Made by a program: the position numbers and the translations under genes
Part shown: one piece after another, positions 1 through 9,189 of the stretch
Numbering within the stretch: the stretch's first letter is position 1
Layout of the letters: the number at the start of each line of letters is the position of its first letter
Notes under the pieces: generated by a model
Database searches by the model: none
Seen by the model: only the letters and a program-made list of their open reading frames with translations
Told to the model about the DNA's origin: nothing
DNA from: Bradyrhizobium niftali
Lineage (GTDB): Bacteria > Pseudomonadota > Alphaproteobacteria > Rhizobiales > Xanthobacteraceae
Reading direction: 5' to 3'
Assembly (NCBI RefSeq): GCF_004571025.1
Contig: NZ_SPQT01000018.1
Span: 1-64,000 of the forward strand
Length of the DNA: 64,000 nucleotides

Positions 1-2
1 TC

Positions 3-2810
3 ATGGATGATCTGTTGCGGGAGTTCTTGACGGAGACCAGCGAGAGCCTGGACACCGTCGACAATCAGCTGGTGAAGTTCGAGCAGGAGCCGAACAACGC
101 CAAGATCCTGGATAACATCTTCCGCCTGGTCCACACCATCAAGGGTACGTGCGGCTTCCTCGGCTTGCCGCGTCTGGAAGCGCTGGCGCATGCCGGCGAG
201 ACGCTGATGGGCAAATTCCGTGACGGCATGCCGGTGACGGGGCAGGCGGTGACGGTGATCCTGTCCTCGATCGACCGCATCAAGGAAATCCTCGCCGGCC
301 TCGAGGCGACCGAAGCCGAGCCCGAGGGCACCGACCGCGATCTCATCGACAAGCTGGAAGCGATGGTCGAGCAGGGCATGGCCGCGATGGCGGCCGGCGC
401 TGCTCCCGTTGCCGAAGCGCCGCCGCTGGTGCCGGAAGCGCCGGCCGCCGCTGCGCCCGCCAAGGAGATGACCTCTGGCACGCTGATCGACCAGACGCTG
501 GAGCGCCCGCTGCGCCCGGGCGAAGTCTCGCTCGACGAGCTCGAGCGCGCCTTCCGCGAGACCGCGATCGAAGCGCCGGCCCCCGCGCCAATCGCCAAGG
601 CCGAAGTCAAGGCTGAACCCGCACCGGCGCCGGCCGCGGAAGCCTCGGCGCCTGCCGCCAAAGAGGCTACGAAGGAAGCTGCCAAGCCTGCCGTCAAGGC
701 CGCGCCGAAGAAGTCGATGGCCGACGAGGGCGCCTCCGAGGGCGACCGCATCGCCAACCAGTCGATCCGCGTCAACGTGGATACGCTGGAGCATCTGATG
801 ACCATGGTCTCCGAGCTGGTGCTGACCCGCAACCAGCTGCTGGAGATCTCCCGCCGCAACGAGGACACCGAGTTCAAGGTGCCGTTGCAGCGCCTGTCCA
901 ACGTCACCGCCGAGCTGCAGGAAGGCGTCATGAAGACGCGCATGCAGCCGATCGGCAATGCCTGGCAGAAGCTGCCCCGCATCGTCCGCGACCTCTCGAG
1001 CGAACTCGGCAAGCAGATCGAGCTGGAGATGCACGGCGCCGACACCGAGCTCGACCGCCAGGTGCTCGACCTGATCAAGGACCCGCTCACCCACATGGTG
1101 CGCAACTCCGCCGACCATGGCCTCGAGACCCCCGCCGAGCGGCTCGCGTCCGGCAAGGGCGAGCAGGGCACCATCCGCCTGTCCGCCTATCACGAGGGCG
1201 GCCACATCATCATCTGCATCGCCGACAACGGCCGCGGCCTCAACACCGAGAGGATCAAGGCCAAGGCGATCTCCTCCGGTCTCGTCACCGAGGCCGAGCT
1301 CGAGAAGATGAGCGAAGCCCAGATCCACAAGTTCATCTTCGCGCCGGGCTTCTCCACCGCGGCCGCCATCACCTCGGTCTCGGGCCGCGGCGTCGGCATG
1401 GACGTGGTCCGCACCAATATCGACCAGATCGGCGGCACCATCGACATCAAGTCGGTGGCCGGCGAGGGCTCCTCCGTCACCATCAAGATCCCGCTGACCC
1501 TCGCCATCGTCTCCGCGCTGATCGTGGAAGCCGCCGGCGACCGTTTTGCCATCCCGCAGCTGTCGGTGGTCGAGCTGGTCCGCGCCCGCGCCAACAGCGA
1601 GCACCGCATCGAGCGCATCAAGGACACCGCCGTCCTGCGGCTGCGCAACAAGCTGCTGCCGCTGATCCATCTGAAGAAGCTGCTCAAGATCGACGACGGC
1701 GCCGCCAGCGATCCCGAGAACGGCTTCATCGTGGTCACCCAGGTCGGCAGCCAGACTTTTGGCATCGTCGTCGACGGCGTGTTCCACACCGAGGAAATCG
1801 TGGTCAAGCCGATGTCGACGAAACTGCGTCACATCGACATGTTCTCCGGCAACACCATCCTGGGCGATGGCGCCGTGATCATGATCATCGACCCCAACGG
1901 CATTGCCAAGGCGCTCGGCGCCGCCGGCTCCTCGGCCCATGACATGGGCGACGAGAACGGGGCGCATCACATCGGAAGCGGCGAGCAGACCACTTCGCTG
2001 CTGGTGTTCCGCGCCGGCTCGTCCCAGCCCAAGGCGGTCCCGCTCGGGCTCGTCACCCGCCTGGAAGAGCTCCCCGCCGACAAGATCGAGTTCTCCAACG
2101 GCCGCTACATGGTGCAGTACCGCGAGCAGCTGATGCCGCTGGTTGCCATGGAGGGCGTCACCATTGCCAGCCAGGGCGCCCAGCCGATCCTGGTGTTCGC
2201 CGACGACGGCCGCTCCATGGGCCTCGTCGTCGACGAGATCATCGACATCGTCGAGGAGCGCCTCAACATCGAGGTCGGCGGCTCCAGCCAGGGCATCCTG
2301 GGCTCGGCCGTGATCAAGGGCCAGGCCACCGAGGTGATCGACGTCGGCCACTTCCTGCCGATGGCGTTCGCCGACTGGTTCACCCGCAAGGAGATGAAGC
2401 CGTCGATGCACTCGCAGTCGGTGCTGCTGGTCGACGACTCCGCGTTCTTCCGCAACATGCTGGCGCCGGTGCTGAAGGCGGCCGGCTACCGCGTCCGCAC
2501 CGCGCCGACCGCGCAGGAGGGCCTGGCCGCGCTGCGCGCCCAGAGCTTCGACGTAGTGCTGACCGACATCGAGATGCCTGACATGAACGGGTTCGAGTTC
2601 GCCGAAGTGATCCGCTCCGACAACAATCTGGGCTCGATGCCGATCATCGGCCTGTCGGCGCTGGTGTCGCCGGCGGCGATCGAGCGCGGCCGTCAGGCCG
2701 GCTTCCACGACTATGTCGCCAAGTTCGACCGTCCCGGTCTGATCGCGGCGCTGAAGGAACAGACCGCGGGCGCCGCCGGCGCCTCCGAGCTGAGCCGGGC
2801 CGCGGCGTAA
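3..2810 (+). CDS. cheA: Hybrid chemotaxis histidine kinase CheA with C-terminal receiver
   Basis: Central kinase of chemotaxis: it autophosphorylates in response to receptors and passes phosphate to CheY and CheB. The 935 residues show an Hpt domain at the N terminus with the phospho-accepting His44 in LVHTIKG, a long Ala/Pro/Lys-rich linker (about 125-245), the dimer helix region, and an HATPase domain with N box (NSADHG, about 367), G1 (DNGRG, about 406) and G2 (GRGVGMD, about 461). Two CheW-like domains follow in tandem (about 500-640 and 663-786), then a receiver domain (about 805-920) with acceptor Asp855. E. coli CheA is roughly 650 residues with one CheW-like domain and no receiver. 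First gene of the che operon; the ATG lies two bases from the window edge, so its ribosome site is not visible. Confidence 0.97.
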   Translation: MDDLLREFLTETSESLDTVDNQLVKFEQEPNNAKILDNIFRLVHTIKGTCGFLGLPRLEALAHAGETLMGKFRDGMPVTGQAVTVILSSIDRIKEILAGLEATEAEPEGTDRDLIDKLEAMVEQGMAAMAAGAAPVAEAPPLVPEAPAAAAPAKEMTSGTLIDQTLERPLRPGEVSLDELERAFRETAIEAPAPAPIAKAEVKAEPAPAPAAEASAPAAKEATKEAAKPAVKAAPKKSMADEGASEGDRIANQSIRVNVDTLEHLMTMVSELVLTRNQLLEISRRNEDTEFKVPLQRLSNVTAELQEGVMKTRMQPIGNAWQKLPRIVRDLSSELGKQIELEMHGADTELDRQVLDLIKDPLTHMVRNSADHGLETPAERLASGKGEQGTIRLSAYHEGGHIIICIADNGRGLNTERIKAKAISSGLVTEAELEKMSEAQIHKFIFAPGFSTAAAITSVSGRGVGMDVVRTNIDQIGGTIDIKSVAGEGSSVTIKIPLTLAIVSALIVEAAGDRFAIPQLSVVELVRARANSEHRIERIKDTAVLRLRNKLLPLIHLKKLLKIDDGAASDPENGFIVVTQVGSQTFGIVVDGVFHTEEIVVKPMSTKLRHIDMFSGNTILGDGAVIMIIDPNGIAKALGAAGSSAHDMGDENGAHHIGSGEQTTSLLVFRAGSSQPKAVPLGLVTRLEELPADKIEFSNGRYMVQYREQLMPLVAMEGVTIASQGAQPILVFADDGRSMGLVVDEIIDIVEERLNIEVGGSSQGILGSAVIKGQATEVIDVGHFLPMAFADWFTRKEMKPSMHSQSVLLVDDSAFFRNMLAPVLKAAGYRVRTAPTAQEGLAALRAQSFDVVLTDIEMPDMNGFEFAEVIRSDNNLGSMPIIGLSALVSPAAIERGRQAGFHDYVAKFDRPGLIAALKEQTAGAAGASELSRAAA

Positions 2811-2834
2811 CCAGCGGGATCAGGAGATAGGCTT

Positions 2835-3305
2835 ATGGCCAACAAGATGCAGACCACCGAAGGCGCCATGGTCGAATACGTCACCGCGATGATCGGCGGC
2901 CAGCTGTTCGGCCTGCCGATCTCCCGCGTCCAGGACGTGTTCATGCCCGAGCGCGTCACCCGCGTGCCGCTGTCCTCGCGCGAGATCGCCGGCGTCCTCA
3001 ACCTGCGCGGCCGCATCGTCACCGTGGTCGACATGCGCGCCCGTCTCGGCCTGCCGCGTCCCGAGGACGGCAAGGCGCCGATGGCGGTCGGTGTCGACCT
3101 GCGCGGCGAATCCTATGGCCTGCTGATCGACCAGATCGGCGAGGTGCTGCGCCTGCCCGAGGACGGCAAGGAAGAGAACCCCGTCAACCTCGACCCCCGC
3201 ATGGCCAAGCTCGCCGGCGGTGTCCACCGTCTCGACGGCCAGCTCATGGTCGTCCTCGACGTCGATCGCGTCCTCGAGCTCGCGCCCGAGATGATGGCGG
3301 CCTGA
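2835..3305 (+). CDS. cheW: Chemotaxis adaptor CheW
   Basis: Scaffold protein that couples chemoreceptors to CheA at the cell pole. The 156 residues form a single CheW-like domain with the usual motifs: FGLPISRVQDV near residue 30, the GVLNLRGRIV strand-loop near 54, and the GLLIDQIGEVL segment near 95. It starts 24 bases after cheA stops, with a purine-rich AGGAGA stretch just upstream of the ATG, so it is almost certainly translated from the cheA transcript. Nothing unusual is visible. Confidence 0.96.
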   Translation: MANKMQTTEGAMVEYVTAMIGGQLFGLPISRVQDVFMPERVTRVPLSSREIAGVLNLRGRIVTVVDMRARLGLPRPEDGKAPMAVGVDLRGESYGLLIDQIGEVLRLPEDGKEENPVNLDPRMAKLAGGVHRLDGQLMVVLDVDRVLELAPEMMAA

Positions 3306-3378
3306 TACGGCGGCAACGCCGCCGACGGACTTGCAATTGGAAGTGTCCCCGCAAAGGGGACAGGAAGCAGAGGTTCAC

Positions 3379-3744
3379 ATGCGAACTTGTCTCGTCGTTG
3401 ATGATTCCAGCGTCATCCGCAAGGTTGCGCGCCGGATCCTGGAGGGCCTCGACTTCCAGATCCTCGAAGCCGAGGACGGTGAGAAGGCGCTGGAGGCCTG
3501 CAAGCGCGGCTTGCCCGACGCGGTGCTGCTCGACTGGAACATGCCCGTGATGGACGGCTACGAGTTTCTCGGCCATCTCAGGCGCATGCCCGGCGGCGAC
3601 CAGCCCAAGGTGGTGTTCTGCACCACCGAGAACGACGTTGCGCACATCGCGCGCGCACTCCATGCCGGCGCCAACGAGTACATCATGAAGCCCTTCGACA
3701 AGGACATCGTGACGGCGAAGTTCCAGGAAGTCGGCTTGATCTGA
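3379..3744 (+). CDS. cheY: Chemotaxis response regulator CheY
   Basis: Single-domain receiver (121 residues) that carries phosphate from CheA to the flagellar motor. Acidic residues Asp8 and Asp9, acceptor Asp52 (VLLDWNMPVMDG) and the conserved Lys in the IMKPFD motif are all present. The frame is open further upstream to a TTG at 3331, but the ATG at 3379 is preferred because it follows a GGAAGCAGAGG purine stretch and places the VVDDSS strand at residue 6, as usual for CheY. It sits between cheW (73-base gap) and cheB (75-base gap). A second, motor-distant CheY is common in alphaproteobacteria and cannot be excluded for this copy. Confidence 0.95.
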   Translation: MRTCLVVDDSSVIRKVARRILEGLDFQILEAEDGEKALEACKRGLPDAVLLDWNMPVMDGYEFLGHLRRMPGGDQPKVVFCTTENDVAHIARALHAGANEYIMKPFDKDIVTAKFQEVGLI

Positions 3745-3819
3745 GCGACCGTCCGGAGGCTGAACGGCTCCTTCGGCGTTTGTTTTCAACTGAACCGTTT
3801 CAGTCTGAGTTGGTGAGTA

Positions 3820-5013
3820 ATGAGTGTTGCGTTCGCAGGTAGTTCGACCACGGGTTCGTCGCGCGAAGCGGGGCCGCTGCGGGTGATGATCGTCGATGAC
3901 TCCGTCGTCATCCGCGGTCTGATCTCGCGCTGGGTCGGCGCCGAGCACGACATGGAGGTCGCAGCCTCGCTGCGTACCGGGCTCGAGGCGGTCAACCAGC
4001 TCGAACGCATCAATCCCGACGTTGCCGTGCTCGACATCGAAATGCCCGAGCTCGACGGCATCTCTGCGCTGCCGCAATTGCTGGCGAAGAAGCGCGATCT
4101 CGTCATCATCATGGCCTCGACGCTGACGCGCCGCAACGCGGAAGTCAGCTTCAAGGCGCTGTCGCTCGGCGCGGCCGACTACATTCCGAAGCCGGAATCG
4201 ACGCGCGAGGCGTCGGCCGCGGACACCTTCCATCACGACCTGATCCAGAAGATCCGTCACCTCGGCGCACGGCTGCGCCGGAAGCCCGCGGTTGCGAGCC
4301 CGCCGCTGGCGCCTGCGATCCCCGCACCGGCTGCGCGTGCACCGGTTGTCGCGCGGCCCGCCGCGCCCGCGCCGGCCGCGCTTGCGCCGTCGTCGGGGGC
4401 GCTGTCCACGCGCCCGTTCTCGACCCAGGCACCCAAGGTGCTGCTGATCGGCTCCTCGACCGGCGGACCGCAGGCGCTGATGGCCCTCGTCACCGAGCTC
4501 GGCCCGGTGATCGACCGCTTCCCGGTGCTGATCACCCAGCACATGCCGCCGACTTTCACCACCATTCTTGCCGAGCATCTGGCGCGTTCGAGCCGCCGGC
4601 CGGCGGCCGAGGCGGTCGATGGCGAGCCGGTGAAGCCGGGACGGATCTATCTCGCGCCCGGCGGCAAGCACATGCGTGTCGTGCGCAGTGGTGCGGACGT
4701 CGCGATCGCGCTCGACGACGGCCCCGCCGTCAATTTCTGCAAGCCCGCGGTCGATCCGCTCTTCACCTCCGCCATCGACATCTGGCACGGCGCCATTCTC
4801 TCCGTGATCCTGACGGGCATGGGCTCGGACGGCATGCGCGGCGGCAAGGACATCGTTGCCGCCGGTGGCAGCGTGATCGCACAGGATGAAGCCTCCAGCG
4901 TCGTCTGGGGCATGCCGGGCGCGGCCGCCCATGCCGGCATCTGCGCGGCGATCCTGCCGCTCAACCAGATCGGCGCCAAGGTCAACCGCCTGTTCGCGGG
5001 AGACCGCTCGTGA
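3820..5013 (+). CDS. cheB: Protein-glutamate methylesterase CheB
   Basis: Phosphorylation-activated enzyme that removes methyl groups from chemoreceptors during adaptation. The 397 residues have an N-terminal receiver (acceptor Asp in VAVLDIEMPELDG), an Ala/Pro-rich linker (about 160-200) and a C-terminal methylesterase. The catalytic triad is visible: Ser in IGSSTGGPQAL, His in ITQHMPPTF and Asp in GMGSDGM. The linker is longer and more Ala/Pro-rich than in E. coli CheB. The stop overlaps the start of cheR by four bases, indicating translational coupling of the two opposing adaptation enzymes. Confidence 0.96.
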   Translation: MSVAFAGSSTTGSSREAGPLRVMIVDDSVVIRGLISRWVGAEHDMEVAASLRTGLEAVNQLERINPDVAVLDIEMPELDGISALPQLLAKKRDLVIIMASTLTRRNAEVSFKALSLGAADYIPKPESTREASAADTFHHDLIQKIRHLGARLRRKPAVASPPLAPAIPAPAARAPVVARPAAPAPAALAPSSGALSTRPFSTQAPKVLLIGSSTGGPQALMALVTELGPVIDRFPVLITQHMPPTFTTILAEHLARSSRRPAAEAVDGEPVKPGRIYLAPGGKHMRVVRSGADVAIALDDGPAVNFCKPAVDPLFTSAIDIWHGAILSVILTGMGSDGMRGGKDIVAAGGSVIAQDEASSVVWGMPGAAAHAGICAAILPLNQIGAKVNRLFAGDRS

Positions 5014-5882
5014 CGCCGGTTGACTACGAGTATCTGCGCAAATTCCTGAAAGAGCGCTCCGGCCTCGATCTCTCCGCCGACAAGCAATACCTGGTCGAGA
5101 GCCGGCTGCTGCCGCTTGCCCGCAAGGCGAGTCTATCAGGCATCCCCGATCTCGTGCTGAAGATCAGGAACGGCGACGGCCGGCTTGCGACCGATGTGGT
5201 CGAAGCGATGACCACCAACGAGACCTTCTTCTACCGTGACAAGATCCCGTTCGATCATCTGCGCGAGACCATCCTGCCGGGCCTGATCCAGGCGCGCGCG
5301 GCGCGCAAATCGCTGCGCATATGGTCGGCGGCGTCGTCGACGGGGCAGGAGCCCTATTCGATCGCGATGTGCCTGAAGGAGATGGGCGCGGCCTTGGCCG
5401 GCTGGCGCACTGAGATCGTCGCCACCGACCTGTCGCAGGAGGTGCTGGAGAAATCCAGGGCCGGCGTCTACAGCCAGTTCGAGGTGCAGCGCGGCCTGCC
5501 GATCCAGCACCTGATGAAGTACTTCACGCAAGTCGGTGAGCTCTGGCAGCTCAATGCCGACATTCGCGCGATGGTGCAGTTCCGCCAGCTCAATTTGTTG
5601 CAGGACTTCTCCCATCTCGGCACGTTCGACGTGATCTTCTGCCGCAACGTGCTGATCTATTTCGACCAGGACACCAAGGCGGTGATCTTCGAGCGCATGG
5701 CGAAGGGATTGGAAGCCGACGGCACGCTGCTGCTTGGCGCTGCCGAATCCGTCGTCGGCATCACCGACGCGTTCCGTCCCGTCACCGAGCGCCGCGGTCT
5801 CTATCAGCTCAACCCGGCGCGCTCCGGCCGCCCCATGGGCGGATTGACGCCGCAGCCGCTAAGGGTCGCCGCGGCGAGGTGA
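5010..5882 (+). CDS. cheR: Chemoreceptor methyltransferase CheR
   Basis: S-adenosylmethionine-dependent methyltransferase that adds methyl groups to receptor glutamates. The 290 residues carry the all-alpha N-terminal domain, the NETFFYRD motif near residue 70, an altered SAM motif I (SAASSTGQEPYS, near 107) typical of CheR, and the IFCRNVLIYFD motif near 210. The start is GTG at 5010, within the four-base overlap with cheB. It is the last gene of the operon; a palindromic intergenic repeat follows the stop. Confidence 0.96.
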   Translation: MTPVDYEYLRKFLKERSGLDLSADKQYLVESRLLPLARKASLSGIPDLVLKIRNGDGRLATDVVEAMTTNETFFYRDKIPFDHLRETILPGLIQARAARKSLRIWSAASSTGQEPYSIAMCLKEMGAALAGWRTEIVATDLSQEVLEKSRAGVYSQFEVQRGLPIQHLMKYFTQVGELWQLNADIRAMVQFRQLNLLQDFSHLGTFDVIFCRNVLIYFDQDTKAVIFERMAKGLEADGTLLLGAAESVVGITDAFRPVTERRGLYQLNPARSGRPMGGLTPQPLRVAAAR

Positions 5883-5892
5883 GGCCCATTCT

Positions 5893-5934
5893 CGTCATTC
5901 CGGGCTCGCGACTTTGTCGCGCCCCGGAATGACG
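5893..5934. repeat. Palindromic intergenic repeat, possible shared terminator
   Basis: An imperfect inverted repeat with arms CGTCATTCCGGG and CCCCGGAATGACG around a short GC-rich centre. It lies between the convergent ends of cheR and the glutathionylspermidine synthase-like gene, so its hairpin may end both transcripts, although no T tract follows. The same arms reappear at 18723-18829, showing that this is a dispersed element and not unique to this site. Confidence 0.7.
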
Positions 5935-5940
5935 GAGGCC

Positions 5941-7101
5941 TCACAAGATCGCATGCGGCAGAAACCGCGAGCCGTTACCGGTGATCGCACTCTCGTCTTC
6001 GCGGATCGACAGGCCGCAGGGTTCGTGGTTCACCAGCCAGCTTCCGATCACCGGATAGAAGCCCGAGAAGTTCGGCAGTGGCGAGAGCGCCTGCCGCACG
6101 AAGCCTTCTGCACCATAAGGACCTGCATGCTCGTCGAGCGGCATTCCGCCGGACACCAGCGTGACGTTGGCGCCTTCGCGCGACAGCAGCGGCTTGCGCA
6201 CATAGGAGCTGCCGAGCTCGGCGGCGCGCGGATCGTCCTCGAAGAAGGCGGGCAGCAGATTGGGATGGTTCGGAAACATCTCCCAGAGCAGCGGCAGGAT
6301 GCCCTTGTTGGAGAGCACTGCCTTCCATGGCGGCTCGATCCAGCGCGTCGGCGCGCCGTCAAGCTTAGCGCCGAAGGCGTCGTGAAACATCCATTCCCAG
6401 GGATAGAGCTTGAAGGCGAGTGCGATGTCGCTGTTATCGAGATCGACGAAGCCGCCCGCCTCGTCGCGCCAGCCGATCGCTTCAATGTCGAGCAGCGTGG
6501 TCGATAGCCCCGCCTGGCGCGCGGTGTCCTCGAGATAGGCCAGCGTGCCCGCGTCCTCCTCGTTGCCGGTGGTGCCGGTGAGATGGACATGACGGCCCGC
6601 GGCAATCTCTTTCCAGGCTTCGATCAGCCGCTCGTGGATGGAGTTGAACTGGTCGGCGCGCACCGGGATGATGCGGCGTTCGATCGCCTGCTCGAGCCAG
6701 GTCCATTGGAACACGGCGGTCTCGAAGATCGAGGTCGGCGTGTCCGCGTTGTATTCGAGCAATTTCGCCGGACCATGGCCGTCGAATTTCAGATCGAGCC
6801 GGCCGTAGAGGCTGCGGTCGTCGCGCTGCCAGCTCGCTCTGATCAGATCCCAGAACGCCTGAGGGACCTTCAAGCGCTGCAGATGGCGCTCGTCGCCGAT
6901 GACGCGGCCGGCAAGCTCCAGGCACATCGCGTCGATCTCGCCGGTCGGCGTCTCGATGCCGCGCTCGATCTCGTCGAGGGTGAAGGCGTAATAGGCGCGC
7001 TCGTCCCAATAGCGCTCGCCGCCGTTGGTGTGGAAGACGAAGCCGCATTGCGCCGCGGTCTCTCGCCAGTCGGCACGCTCGAGGCAGGTGATGCGCCGCA
7101 T
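5941..7101 (-). CDS. Glutathionylspermidine synthase-like ATP-grasp protein (YjfC/YgiC family)
   Basis: The 386 residues match the synthetase-like family of E. coli YjfC and YgiC, related to the C-terminal ATP-grasp domain of glutathionylspermidine synthase. Family-like segments include FDGHGPAKLLEYNADTPTS (near 105), FHDAFGAKLDGAPTRWIEPPW (near 240) and a C-terminal VRKPLLSREGANVTL block that resembles the ATP-grasp core. The amidase half of the E. coli Gss enzyme is absent. Real substrates of YjfC-type proteins are not known, so glutathionylspermidine should not be assumed. It is the last of three tightly packed minus-strand genes (three bases after the DUF1190 gene), the same partnership seen in the yjfL-yjfM-yjfC order of enterobacteria. 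Confidence 0.88.
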   Translation of the reverse strand: MRRITCLERADWRETAAQCGFVFHTNGGERYWDERAYYAFTLDEIERGIETPTGEIDAMCLELAGRVIGDERHLQRLKVPQAFWDLIRASWQRDDRSLYGRLDLKFDGHGPAKLLEYNADTPTSIFETAVFQWTWLEQAIERRIIPVRADQFNSIHERLIEAWKEIAAGRHVHLTGTTGNEEDAGTLAYLEDTARQAGLSTTLLDIEAIGWRDEAGGFVDLDNSDIALAFKLYPWEWMFHDAFGAKLDGAPTRWIEPPWKAVLSNKGILPLLWEMFPNHPNLLPAFFEDDPRAAELGSSYVRKPLLSREGANVTLVSGGMPLDEHAGPYGAEGFVRQALSPLPNFSGFYPVIGSWLVNHEPCGLSIREDESAITGNGSRFLPHAIL

Positions 7102-7104
7102 GGA

Positions 7105-7494
7105 TCAGCCCCCGCCCGAGAAGCCATGGCCAAACGAGCCGAAGCCGCCGCGGCTCACGCTGCTGTGGCCGGAATCGGACGACGTTCCCGACGAGGAATG
7201 GCTGGAGGAATCGCTGCTGAAGAAGCTCGATCTCGACGATGAGCCCGAGCCGCCGCTGCCGCCCGAGGAACTGCTTCTGCTGCTGCTGCACGCGGTGCTC
7301 GTCTGCACCGCTGGATCCGTCCCGGGAGGAGAGGGCTCGCAGGTCTGCCGCGGCATCAGCGTGTAGGCGGTGGTGCCGACCGCGAGCGTGCCCATCACCA
7401 GGAGGGCGACATGGCCGGAGCGCTTCGCCGGCGCCCGCGGTGTCGGCTGCACCGGCCGGCGCTTACCGAACTCCTTGGAGGGTTTGTCGGCCAT
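7105..7494 (-). CDS. DUF1190-like protein with Ser/Gly/His-rich tail (YjfM/YgiB-like)
   Basis: A 129-residue protein with a basic N terminus, one hydrophobic segment (about residues 28-44, HVALLVMGTLAVGTTAYTLM) and then a tail made almost entirely of Ser, Gly and His. The tail ends in GFGSFGHGFSGGG, typical of the YgiB/YjfM (DUF1190, UPF0441) group. Its cysteines (for example near 51 and 69) could hold a structural bond or lipid but no clear lipobox is seen. Position between DUF350 (one base) and YjfC-like (three bases) genes supports the family call more than sequence does. The function is unknown; an envelope location is inferred. Confidence 0.75.
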   Translation of the reverse strand: MADKPSKEFGKRRPVQPTPRAPAKRSGHVALLVMGTLAVGTTAYTLMPRQTCEPSPPGTDPAVQTSTACSSSRSSSSGGSGGSGSSSRSSFFSSDSSSHSSSGTSSDSGHSSVSRGGFGSFGHGFSGGG

Positions 7495-7495
7495 G

Positions 7496-7900
7496 TCAGT
7501 AGATCATGCAGGCGGCGTTGAGGAGACCGGCTGCGAGCGAGGACAGCCCCAGCCAGATCGCCGGGGCAAGCTCGCCGTCGGCAATCCGCGTCGACAGGTT
7601 CGGCACCGGGACTTTCACGAGAAAGAACACGATGACCTGGACGATCAGGGCGATCACCGCCCAGATCAGGCAGTCCAGCACGTTGGCCGAATGCGCGATG
7701 GCGCTGACCAGCGGTGCCACGAAGCCGAGCAGGCTGAGGCCGAGCGAGATCGCCGCGGCCGGCTCGTTGTCGCGGATGAGCTGGAACTCGTTGTACGGGG
7801 TGATGCGGGTGTAGACGAACAGATACGCCACGATCGCGATCAGCCCGGTGCAGAAATAGACCAGGAAGGCGGGCAGGCCGGCGAGTGATTGCAGGATCAT
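7496..7900 (-). CDS. DUF350 inner-membrane protein (YjfL-like)
   Basis: A 134-residue membrane protein with four predicted hydrophobic segments, opening with MILQSLAGLPAFLVYFCTGL and continuing with AISLGLSLLGFVAPLVSAIA, LIWAVIALIVQVIVFFLV and a C-terminal WLGLSSLAAGLLNAACMIY. This is the DUF350 pattern seen in E. coli YjfL. The frame is open to 8041, but the ATG at 7900 is chosen because GGGGGA stands seven bases before it and the earlier codons do not look like membrane protein. It is the first gene of the three-gene DUF350-DUF1190-ATP-grasp unit. Function unknown. Confidence 0.87.
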   Translation of the reverse strand: MILQSLAGLPAFLVYFCTGLIAIVAYLFVYTRITPYNEFQLIRDNEPAAAISLGLSLLGFVAPLVSAIAHSANVLDCLIWAVIALIVQVIVFFLVKVPVPNLSTRIADGELAPAIWLGLSSLAAGLLNAACMIY

Positions 7901-7988
7901 CGTTCCCCCATCGTGCAGCGACCATTCGTCGGCGGGGGAAGGATAGCGGTTCAACGGCAGGAGGGCGATGAAGCCGCCTTCGCGTCCC

Positions 7989-8020
7989 CCAAAAAAACAA
8001 AACCCCGCCATTTGCGGCGG
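7989..8020 (-). terminator. Rho-independent terminator of ctrA
   Basis: Read on the minus strand, a perfect 7-bp GC stem (arms at 8014-8020 and 8001-8007, six-base loop) is followed by a run of T broken by one G. It lies about 50 bases past the ctrA stop and before the DUF350 gene, so it separates ctrA from the downstream trio. Confidence 0.85.
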
Positions 8021-8072
8021 GGTCCAGGCTGGGAGGAGCAAGCCCCGAAGGGCCCGCGACGTAAACCCAGGA

Positions 8073-8774
<702 letters not shown>

Positions 8775-9189
8775 GCCAGTTCCCCATAGTCGCCGCTCCT
8801 GGGCGTCAGGTCGGCCGCATTCGCGGCACTCAACAAAACGCCTTTGAACAACTGATTCGGATCCTGACAACAGATGGTTAACAAATCCTGATTCTGGAAC
8901 GCAAGTCCCCCGGTGCAATTTTTGTCGAATCGCCCTAAGGTCTTGCGTAGGAAGCAGCTTTCGTTATCCGGCTCCGTTCAAGTTCCACTTTAAGAGACGG
9001 GCCTAACCGACTCCCGCGACTCAGCCTTCTTCTGAAGGGGAGTCACGCTCAGTCACAAAGACAGTGACGCAATGATTAACGATGCGGGTAAACACGAAGT
9101 TAAGCGCCGTTCAGAAATATGGCGAAACTTAAGAGTTTCCCCGTGAAGGCCCGGGATCACGAAGACGACCACCTCATGAAGGCCCTCCT
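8775..9189. promoter_or_regulatory. 415-bp regulatory region between ctrA and fliI
   Basis: No gene is seen here. It contains six GANTC sites, the target of the cell-cycle methylase CcrM, at 8854-8858, 8890-8894, 8927-8931, 9009-9013, 9018-9022 and 9040-9044. It also has an exact CtrA half-site (TTAACCAT on the minus strand, 8874-8881) about 100 bases before ctrA, and a full-site-like TAAA-N7-TTAA at 9089-9103 before fliI. A 6-bp inverted repeat, GAAACT/AGTTTC, is at 9124-9139. In Caulobacter ctrA transcription depends on GANTC methylation and CtrA itself; the same logic is inferred here. Confidence 0.75.

Noticed and set aside
3331..3378. TTG start for cheY adding 16 residues
   Set aside because: The added residues do not fit CheY and there is a good ribosome site before ATG 3379.
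3244..4932. 562-residue minus-strand frame across cheY and cheB
   Set aside because: Shadow of cheB and cheY, which have complete catalytic motifs.
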